A stretch of 37,213 nucleotides of DNA from positions 1 through 37,213 of the forward strand of contig NZ_LDTF01000082.1 in assembly GCF_001477495.1 (NCBI RefSeq), given 5' to 3'. The position numbers and the translations under genes were made by a program. This stretch comes from Sphingomonas yabuuchiae. Lineage in GTDB: Bacteria > Pseudomonadota > Alphaproteobacteria > Sphingomonadales > Sphingomonadaceae. The notes beneath the pieces were generated by a model. That model had not been told where the DNA came from, made no database searches, and saw only the letters and a program-made list of their open reading frames with translations. This document shows positions 31,802-37,213 of the stretch, piece by piece (within the stretch, counting starts at the first letter, position 1; the number at the start of each line of letters is the position of its first letter).

Positions 31802-32494
31802 ATGAGCCGCAAAATCCTGATCGTCGAAGATGACGCCTCGACCGCCGCCTATGTCGCCAAGGGGCTGGCCGAAGCGGGTTATGCCGTCGAGCAATGCGGG
31901 GACGGCCGCGACGGCCTGTTCCTGGCCAGCGAGGGCATATTCGACCTCATCATCGCCGACCGGATGCTGCCGCGCCTGGACGGGCTGGCGATGGTCAGCG
32001 CGATCCGCGCCGCGGGTATCTCGACGCCGGTGCTCGTGCTCTCGGCGCTCGCCACCGTCGACGACCGGGTCGACGGGCTGAAGGCGGGGGCGGACGATTA
32101 TCTGTGCAAGCCCTTCTCCTTCGCCGAGCTGTCCGCTCGGATCGAGGCGCTGGTCCGCCGGTCCGACCGCGCCGCGTCCGAGCCGACCCGGACGAAGCTG
32201 AGCGTCGGCGATCTGGAGATCGACCTGCTGGCGCGCACCGTGACGCGGGCGGGCAAGATCATCCCGGTCGGCGCGCGCGAGTTCAACCTCCTGGAGTTCC
32301 TGGCGCGCCATGCGGGCCAGGTCGTCACCCGCACGATGATGCTGGAGAAGATCTGGAACTATCATTTCGACCCAGGCTCGAACGTGGTGGACGTCCATAT
32401 CGGACGCCTGCGTCGCAAGCTGGAGGAAGGGTTCGGCAGCCCGATCCTGCATACCGTGCGCGGCGCGGGCTATAGGCTGGCCGTCGAAGGGTGA
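31802..32494 (+). CDS. OmpR-family response regulator
   Basis: A 230-residue two-domain regulator. The receiver domain has the acidic pair in ILIVEDDAS, the phosphoacceptor Asp in LIIADRMLPRLDG, the switch Ser in VLVLSALA and Lys in DDYLCKPFS. The C-terminal winged helix (about 135-230) contains REFNLLEFLARHAGQVVTRT and VVDVHIGRLRRKL. It is phosphorylated by the kinase encoded next and binds DNA as a dimer on direct repeats. ATG 31802 is preceded by GAGGGAG at about 11 nt; the earlier GTG 31772 is less likely. The stop overlaps the kinase GTG start (GTGA). Confidence 0.95.
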   Translation: MSRKILIVEDDASTAAYVAKGLAEAGYAVEQCGDGRDGLFLASEGIFDLIIADRMLPRLDGLAMVSAIRAAGISTPVLVLSALATVDDRVDGLKAGADDYLCKPFSFAELSARIEALVRRSDRAASEPTRTKLSVGDLEIDLLARTVTRAGKIIPVGAREFNLLEFLARHAGQVVTRTMMLEKIWNYHFDPGSNVVDVHIGRLRRKLEEGFGSPILHTVRGAGYRLAVEG

Positions 32495-33846
32495 AGCCCC
32501 GGCTGACGATCTCGGCGCGGATCGCGCTGCTGTCGATCATCCTTGCGCTGGTGTCCAATCTGGCGCTGGTCGGCTTCATCTGGAAACAGACCAGCGCGGA
32601 TGCGGTGGCGGCGCTCCATCGCGAGATCGTCGAACAGGCCGATGCCCTGCGCGCCGTGTGGCGGACCGGGGCGCTGCCGGCGCTGGCCGATGCCATCAAG
32701 GAAGCGCGCGAGCCGGGCGACGTATCGCTGGTGCTGGCCATCTTCGATCCGCAGGGGCATCGGATCGCGGGCTATGCCCCGCGCCATCTGGCCGTGCCGC
32801 TGGCCGACACGCCGTTCCGCATCGCGGTGCTGGGTCGGGACGGCGTGTGGAACGCACGGGAGGCGGGCTATACGCTCCATCCCATCGGCAAGGACTGGCT
32901 GCTCGTCGGGCGTCCGCTCGACCTGATCGAGGCGCAGCAGGTGGCGATCGAGCGTGCCCTGGCGCTGGCGGTGTTCCTGTCGCTGATGCTGGGGGTGGGG
33001 ACCGGGCTGGTGCTGGCGCGCTATGTCGCGGGGCGGCTCAATACCATCGTCGCGGTGGTCGATGCGGCGGGTGAGGGCGACCTGACCCGCCGCGTCCGAC
33101 TGGTGCGCGACGGTCGCGACGGCGGCGATGCCTTTGACCGGCTCGCCGAGCGACTGAATGCGATGCTGGGCAAGATCGAGCAGCTGATGGCCGAGTTGCG
33201 TGTCGTCACCGACAGCCTGGCGCACGACCTGCGGTCCCCGCTCGCCCGGCTGCGCACCAAGACCGAGCAGGCGGTGCTGATCGCCGACCCGACCCAGCGC
33301 GAGGCGGCGTTGGGCGGCCTGCTGGTCGAGACCGATCTCATCATGCGCATGCTGACCATGGTGATCGAGATCAGCCGGTCCGAGTCGGTGACGCGTGACC
33401 GCTTCACCCTGGCCTCGCCGGTCGAACTGGTCGAGGAGATCGGCGAACTCTATGCTCCGGTCGCCGAGGAAGCTGGCTTGCGCTTCCTGATCGAAGTGGA
33501 GGCGCGCCCCGCGCCGTTGCCCTTGCACCGCGAACTCATGAGTCAGGCGCTGTCCAACCTGATCGACAACGCCCTGAAGCACGGCGCATCGGGTGGTGAA
33601 GTGACGCTGCGGCTGCGGGACGGGGCGGAGGGAATCATCTTCCAGGTCGAGGATCATGGCCCCGGCATCGCCGAGGCGGACCGTGCGCAGGCGCTGAAGC
33701 GCTTCGGCCGCCTCGACACTGCCCGTACGACGCCGGGCGCGGGGCTGGGCATGGCGCTGATCGAGGCGGTGGCGCGGCTGCATGGCGGGCGATTCGATCT
33801 GGCCGACAATGCGCCGGGCCTCGTGGCGCGGCTGGTGATTCCGTAA
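32491..33846 (+). CDS. sensor histidine kinase
   Basis: A 451-residue membrane kinase paired with the response regulator. TM1 is at about residues 10-29 and TM2 at about 153-175, enclosing a periplasmic sensor of roughly 120 residues. A HAMP domain (about 175-230) and the H-box SLAHDLRSPLARLRT follow, then the ATPase domain with N-box LSNLIDNALKHG, G1 VEDHGPGIAEAD and G2 GAGLGMALIEAV. The signal it senses is not evident. The GTG start at 32491 lies in the regulator stop codon, ensuring coupled synthesis. A REPIN-like element begins 4 nt after its stop. Confidence 0.95.
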   Translation: MKPRLTISARIALLSIILALVSNLALVGFIWKQTSADAVAALHREIVEQADALRAVWRTGALPALADAIKEAREPGDVSLVLAIFDPQGHRIAGYAPRHLAVPLADTPFRIAVLGRDGVWNAREAGYTLHPIGKDWLLVGRPLDLIEAQQVAIERALALAVFLSLMLGVGTGLVLARYVAGRLNTIVAVVDAAGEGDLTRRVRLVRDGRDGGDAFDRLAERLNAMLGKIEQLMAELRVVTDSLAHDLRSPLARLRTKTEQAVLIADPTQREAALGGLLVETDLIMRMLTMVIEISRSESVTRDRFTLASPVELVEEIGELYAPVAEEAGLRFLIEVEARPAPLPLHRELMSQALSNLIDNALKHGASGGEVTLRLRDGAEGIIFQVEDHGPGIAEADRAQALKRFGRLDTARTTPGAGLGMALIEAVARLHGGRFDLADNAPGLVARLVIP

Positions 33847-33849
33847 ATT

Positions 33850-33972
33850 CTCCCCGGAACGGGGAGGGGGACCATGCAAAGCATGGTGGAGGGGGCGTTC
33901 CGCAAGGGATGCCCCATGAGGAAGCCCCCCTCCGACAGGCTGCGCCTGCCACCTCCCCGTGCCGGGGAGGAT
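33850..33972. repeat. REPIN-like element with nested hairpins
   Basis: Outer palindromes CTCCCCG-GAA-CGGGGAG (33850-33866) and CCTCCCCGTGCCGGGGAGG (33952-33970) each carry an inner hairpin (CCATGC-AAA-GCATGG at 33872-33886; CAGGC-TGC-GCCTG near 33936-33948). The two halves are inverted relative to one another. The right palindrome is identical to that at 12195-12215. This is a larger variant of the paired architecture seen at 4375, 23623 and 27293. Confidence 0.8.
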
Positions 33973-34013
33973 CGGACTTGCCCCGTCGCCTCAGCGCTTT
34001 ACACCGCCGCACC

Positions 34014-34262
34014 ATGGACACGCTTTCCCTCTTCGGCCTGCTCGCCGTTTCCTTCACCCTGGTCTGCTATGCGATGGAATCGGGGTCGCACTGGTGGACG
34101 CTGGGCTTCTGCCTGGGGTGCATCGCGGGGTCGGCCTATGGCTTTCTGCAGGGGGCCTGGCCGTTCGGCGTCGTCGAGATCATATGGGCGATCGTGTCCT
34201 TCCGCCGCTGGCTGATGCTCAAGCGGCTGCAATCGGCGAAGTTTGCGGAACCGATCGCTTGA
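34014..34262 (+). CDS. small membrane protein of unknown function
   Basis: The 82-residue product is mostly hydrophobic, with three likely membrane segments: LFGLLAVSFTLVCYAM (about 5-20), WWTLGFCLGCIAGSAYGFLQ (about 27-46) and FGVVEIIWAIVSFRRW (about 51-66), followed by a basic cytoplasmic tail. It resembles short conserved proteins of sphingomonads for which no function is known to me. ATG 34014 lacks a clear ribosome site, and the upstream in-frame sequence is repeat DNA. The stop codon overlaps the -35 element of the rpsM promoter. Confidence 0.7.
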   Translation: MDTLSLFGLLAVSFTLVCYAMESGSHWWTLGFCLGCIAGSAYGFLQGAWPFGVVEIIWAIVSFRRWLMLKRLQSAKFAEPIA

Positions 34263-34287
34263 CAGAGTGTTGCGCGGGGCCTAACTG
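34259..34287 (+). promoter_or_regulatory. promoter of the alpha operon
   Basis: A perfect -35 TTGACA (34259-34264), a 17-nt spacer and TAACTG as -10. The -35 shares bases with the TGA stop of the preceding gene. Transcription would start near 34295, leaving a leader of about 126 nt that contains the hairpin TTCCGC-GTG-GCGGAA at 34341-34355. Confidence 0.6.
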
Positions 34288-34420
34288 ACCGTCCTTCCAA
34301 CACCCCCGGTTGAACGACGCGCGCGATACGTGCGTCGCCATTCCGCGTGGCGGAACCATCGCGTTGAGATGGAGCATGTGCGGCCATGCCATGCTTCGTG
34401 GAGCTAGGAGAACAAGTTTC

Positions 34421-34789
34421 ATGGCACGTATTGCGGGTGTTAACCTCCCGACCAACAAGCGCGTATTGATCGCGCTGACCTATATCCACGGCATCGGTCC
34501 GGCCAAGGCGAAGCAGATCACTGCCAAGCTGAACATCGCCGCTGATCGTCGCGTCCAGGACCTGTCGGACCAGGAAGTGCTGCAGATCCGTGAGACCATC
34601 GACGCCGATCACACGGTGGAAGGCGATCTGCGTCGCGAAACCGCGATGAACATCAAGCGCCTGATGGACCTGGCCTGCTATCGCGGCCTGCGTCACCGCA
34701 AGGGCCTGCCGGTCCGCGGCCAGCGCACGCACACCAATGCGCGCACCCGTAAGGGCAAGGCGAAGCCGATCGCGGGCAAGAAGAAGTAA
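34421..34789 (+). CDS. rpsM: 30S ribosomal protein S13
   Basis: S13 binds the head of the small subunit and contacts the P-site tRNA and the 50S subunit. The 122-residue protein begins [20 protein letters not shown] and includes [22 protein letters not shown] and the tRNA-contacting basic tail [20 protein letters not shown] 34421 follows an AGGAGA ribosome site; the frame is open upstream to 34310 but that part is leader. It is the first gene of the alpha operon. In this window secY and adk, its common upstream neighbours, are missing. Confidence 0.99.
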   Translation: MARIAGVNLPTNKRVLIALTYIHGIGPAKAKQITAKLNIAADRRVQDLSDQEVLQIRETIDADHTVEGDLRRETAMNIKRLMDLACYRGLRHRKGLPVRGQRTHTNARTRKGKAKPIAGKKK

Positions 34790-34836
34790 GAATTTCGCCT
34801 GGGAGGCGAAATTCACTTCTTCTCCGCCGGAGGGCG
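34790..34836 (+). other. tandem hairpins between rpsM and rpsK
   Basis: GAATTTCGCC-TGGGA-GGCGAAATTC (34790-34814) is a perfect 10-bp stem beginning right after the rpsM stop. A second short stem CCGCC/GGCGG follows at about 34823-34835. No T-run is present, so processing or stability control is more likely than termination. Confidence 0.6.
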
Positions 34837-34895
34837 GCGCGAGGCAGGCTGCTTCCCGCTCTCCGCATCAGAGATACAGGTCAGGATAGAATTCA

Positions 34896-35285
34896 ATGGC
34901 ACGTGAACCGCAGCGCATTCGCCGTCGCGAGCGCAAGAACATCACCGCCGGCGTCGCGCATGTGAACGCCAGCTTCAACAACACCATGATCACCATCACC
35001 GATGCCCAGGGCAACGCCATTTCGTGGTCGTCGGCCGGCATGATGGGCTTCAAGGGCTCGCGCAAGTCGACCCCGTATGCGGCGCAGGTCGCAGCGGAAG
35101 ACGCGGGCAAGAAGGCCGCCGAGCACGGCGTCCGGACCCTGGAAGTCGAAGTGAAGGGTCCGGGTTCGGGCCGCGAGTCGGCGCTGCGCGCGCTGCAGGC
35201 GGTCGGTTTCCAGATCTCCTCGATCCGCGACGTCACCTCGATCCCGCACAACGGCGTGCGGCCTTCCAAGCGTCGCCGCGTCTGA
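34896..35285 (+). CDS. rpsK: 30S ribosomal protein S11
   Basis: S11 lies on the platform of the 30S subunit next to the Shine-Dalgarno helix. The 129-residue product has the family features [39 protein letters not shown] and the basic C-terminus VRPSKRRRV. Length is normal. The gap of 106 nt after rpsM is longer than in enteric bacteria and holds two hairpins. Confidence 0.99.
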   Translation: MAREPQRIRRRERKNITAGVAHVNASFNNTMITITDAQGNAISWSSAGMMGFKGSRKSTPYAAQVAAEDAGKKAAEHGVRTLEVEVKGPGSGRESALRALQAVGFQISSIRDVTSIPHNGVRPSKRRRV

Positions 35286-35291
35286 TGCTTC

Positions 35292-35352
35292 CCATGGCCG
35301 GCTGACGAGTCGGCCATGCCTCTCTCCATGGCTGGAACCGTCCCCGTTCCGG
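35292..35352 (+). other. hairpins between rpsK and rpoA
   Basis: CATGGCCG and CGGCCATG pair around a 10-nt loop just after the rpsK stop. A second stem, GGAAC/GTTCC extended by flanking pairs, lies about 20 nt later. There is no T-tract. Together with the other alpha-operon gaps, each junction carries its own perfect hairpin. Confidence 0.5.
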
Positions 35353-35373
35353 CCCACAACTCAGGGGAACCAC

Positions 35374-36438
35374 GTGTCTGTCAACGCAAAGAACTGGCAG
35401 GAACTGAAGAAGCCCAACGCGCTCGAGAAAAAGGGTGGCGATGGCAAGCGGAAGGCGACGTTCGTTGCCGAACCGCTGGAGCGTGGCTTCGGCCTGACGC
35501 TGGGCAACGCGCTTCGCCGCGTGCTCCTGTCGTCGCTCCAGGGCGCGGCGGTGACCTCGATCAAGATCGAGAACGTGCTGCACGAGTTCTCGTCGCTCGC
35601 CGGTGTGCGTGAAGACGTCACCGACATCGTCCTGAACGTCAAGCAGCTCGCGATCCGCATGCAGGGCGAAGGCCCCAAGCGTCTCCAGCTCTCGGCGACC
35701 GGTCCCGCCACCGTCAAGGCCGGCGACATCGCCGTGTCGGGCGACATCGAGGTCATGAACAAGGACCTGGTGATCTGCCATCTCGACGAAGGCGCGACGT
35801 TCAACATGGAACTGACCGCCGACATCGGTAAGGGCTATGTCCCCGCCGCGTCGAACCGTCCGGCCGATGCGCCGATCGGTCTGATCCCCGTCGATGCGCT
35901 CTACTCGCCGGTCCGTCAGGTGTCGTACAAGGTCGATCCGACCCGCGTCGGCCAGGATCTGGACTATGACAAGCTGACGCTCTCGATCGAGACCGACGGC
36001 ACCGTCACCCCGGAAGACGCCGTGGCCTATGCCGCGCGTATCCTCCAGGACCAGCTGGCGCTGTTCGTGCACTTCGACGACTCGGCGCTCACCCGCGCGG
36101 CCCCCGTGGGCCAGGCGGCGATCCCCGCCGCCGGTGGCGAGCCGCAGAGCGACGCGCAGCAGATCAACCGTTACCTTCTCAAGAAGGTCGACGAGCTGGA
36201 ACTGTCGGTGCGTTCGGCGAACTGCCTCAAGAACGACAACATCATCTATATCGGCGATCTGGTCGGCAAGACCGAAGCCGAGATGCTGCGCACCCCGAAT
36301 TTCGGCCGCAAGTCGCTGAACGAAATCAAGGAAGTGCTGTCGTCCATGGGTCTGCGCCTGGGCATGGAAATCCCCGGCTGGCCGCCCGAGAATATCGAGG
36401 AAATGGCCAAGAAGCTGGAACAGGAGATCATGGGCTGA
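35374..36438 (+). CDS. rpoA: DNA-directed RNA polymerase subunit alpha
   Basis: Alpha dimerises to start RNA polymerase assembly. The 354-residue product has the N-terminal assembly domain ([40 protein letters not shown]) and the C-terminal domain that contacts UP elements and activators ([38 protein letters not shown]). The start is a GTG at 35374 preceded by AGGGGA about 6 nt upstream. All core motifs are intact. It is followed by an unusually long 246-nt gap before rplQ. Confidence 0.99.
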   Translation: MSVNAKNWQELKKPNALEKKGGDGKRKATFVAEPLERGFGLTLGNALRRVLLSSLQGAAVTSIKIENVLHEFSSLAGVREDVTDIVLNVKQLAIRMQGEGPKRLQLSATGPATVKAGDIAVSGDIEVMNKDLVICHLDEGATFNMELTADIGKGYVPAASNRPADAPIGLIPVDALYSPVRQVSYKVDPTRVGQDLDYDKLTLSIETDGTVTPEDAVAYAARILQDQLALFVHFDDSALTRAAPVGQAAIPAAGGEPQSDAQQINRYLLKKVDELELSVRSANCLKNDNIIYIGDLVGKTEAEMLRTPNFGRKSLNEIKEVLSSMGLRLGMEIPGWPPENIEEMAKKLEQEIMG

Positions 36439-36442
36439 GCCG

Positions 36443-36635
36443 CTCGCGGATAGCTACGCTATCCGCGAGACGGCGCAAGCCCGGCCGGCGGGTCGCCCAC
36501 GGGCGACCCGTTCGACGTCAGGATCGCGGCTTTGCCGTGATCGGGTCCGGCCACTCCAGCAGCTTTGCTGACCCGCTCCCCGGTGAAAGCCGGAGAGCCA
36601 TAAGACAGGCGAAGGTGACGGCCTTGACGGTCACC
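36443..36635 (+). other. array of hairpins between rpoA and rplQ
   Basis: The 246-nt gap contains four clear hairpins. They are CTCGCGGATAGC-TAC-GCTATCCGCGAG at 36443-36469 (perfect 12 bp), a 10-bp stem around GGGTCGCCC/GGGCGACCC at 36489-36510, GATCGCGGC-TTT-GCCGTGATC at 36522-36542 and GGTGAC/GTCACC at 36614-36635. None has a T-run. No ORF is convincing here. Confidence 0.65.
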
Positions 36636-36684
36636 GGCTCTGGGGTTCCGTGACACGGCCCCTTAACGAACGAAGGAACTACCC

Positions 36685-37107
36685 ATGCGTCATCGCGTCG
36701 GCGGCCGTAAGCTGCAGCGTACCTCGGCTCATCGTACCGCGCTTTTCCGCAACATGTCGGCCGCGCTCATCAAGCACGAGCAGATCACCACCACCGTCGC
36801 CAAGGCGAAGGAACTGCGTCCCTACGTCGAAAAGCTGGTGACCCTGGCGAAGAAGGGCGGTCTCTCGAACCGTCGTCTGGCCCATGCCCGCCTGCTCGAC
36901 GACGCGCAGCTGGTGAAGCTGTTCGACGTTCTGGCGTCGCGCTATGCCGATCGTAACGGCGGCTATACCCGCATCATCAAGGCCGGCATCCGCGCGTCGG
37001 ACGCCTCGCCGATGGCGATCATCGAGTTCGTCGATCGCGACGTCTCGGCGAAGGGCCAGGATTCGGGTCCGGTCATGAACGAGGAAGATTTCGACGAAGC
37101 CGCGTAA
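36685..37107 (+). CDS. rplQ: 50S ribosomal protein L17
   Basis: L17 sits near the peptide exit tunnel of the large subunit. The 140-residue protein begins [20 protein letters not shown] and contains [20 protein letters not shown], both family signatures. The C-terminus is extended by a short acidic tail ([13 protein letters not shown]), as seen in other alphaproteobacteria. ATG 36685 is the only plausible start, after GAAGGAAC. It closes the alpha operon. Confidence 0.99.
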   Translation: MRHRVGGRKLQRTSAHRTALFRNMSAALIKHEQITTTVAKAKELRPYVEKLVTLAKKGGLSNRRLAHARLLDDAQLVKLFDVLASRYADRNGGYTRIIKAGIRASDASPMAIIEFVDRDVSAKGQDSGPVMNEEDFDEAA

Positions 37108-37136
37108 TCTACGCGCTTCTCGAAGACCTTCGAGGA

Positions 37137-37168
37137 AGGGCCGCTCCAGCGATGGGGCGGCCCTTTTT
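37137..37168 (+). terminator. intrinsic terminator of the alpha operon
   Basis: AGGGCCGC and GCGGCCCT form a perfect 8-bp stem, with the loop TCCAGCGATGGG, followed by TTTT. It lies 30 nt past the rplQ stop. Confidence 0.9.
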
Positions 37169-37196
37169 CGTTGCCCCATTCCCTCATTCTTCACTC

Positions 37197-37213
37197 CCCC
37201 TCCCGCAGGCGGG
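37197..37213. repeat. partial palindrome cut by the window end
   Basis: CCCCTCCCGCAGGCGGG matches the first 17 bases of the palindrome at 27293-27314. The rest lies outside the window. Confidence 0.7.

Overview
This 37.2-kb, GC-rich window is chromosomal DNA from an alphaproteobacterium of the Sphingomonadaceae, most probably Sphingomonas or a close relative. The evidence is the gene order hisB-hisH-hisA-hisF-hisE, the alphaproteobacterial type of SspB, an F1-only atp operon without F0 genes, a very short epsilon subunit, and many intergenic palindromes of the kind scattered through sphingomonad genomes. This assignment rests on recognition, not on a search. No phage, plasmid, IS element or CRISPR array is evident, and no tRNA or rRNA gene was seen.

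Layout. 1-3806 (minus): histidine operon hisB-hisH-hisA-hisF, a 51-codon membrane ORF, hisE, and a HIT protein. 3878-4363: sspB. 4478-9870 (minus): secreted GH2 beta-galactosidase followed by a translationally coupled S9 peptidase. 9979-12186: MerC-like membrane protein behind a Fur-family-type palindrome, a class A acid phosphatase, and a ROK sugar kinase. 12281-13086: GH108 endolysin and 3-TM holin, a lysis cassette resembling those used by gene transfer agents. 13080-14312 (minus): retropepsin-PDZ protein. 14404-15576: a three-unit, 28-bp-period operator array in front of a SatD-family protein with a C-terminal HTH and its coupled membrane partner. 15581-17110 (minus): lone cpaF, divergent from a membrane-anchored trypsin-like protease and a zinc-peptidase/TPR protein. 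20450-21283 (minus): an Ada-type regulator that stops before the methyltransferase active site. 21499-27100: atpH-atpA-atpG-lipoprotein-atpD-small Cys protein-atpC. 27418-29589 (minus): priA. 29653-31441 (minus): a DUF333 protein and a GAF-PAS-GGDEF protein. 31442-31801: a 360-nt gap with a probable terminated RNA. 31802-33846: OmpR-type two-component pair. 34014-37107: a small membrane protein and the alpha operon rpsM-rpsK-rpoA-rplQ.

The most unusual stretch is the SatD module at 14404-15576. Six GGGNTAA half-sites form three palindromes with exact 28-bp spacing, directly before a gene whose product ends in a helix-turn-helix and which is coupled by ATGA to a membrane protein. It looks like a self-regulated cytosolic sensor plus membrane effector. 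The N-terminal SatD domain has two acidic motifs reminiscent of nucleotidyl cyclases, but that resemblance is unproven.

Other points worth checking are the two non-ATPase genes and the REPIN-like element inside the atp operon, the truncated Ada, and the paired palindromes that recur with the same architecture in at least four intergenic regions.
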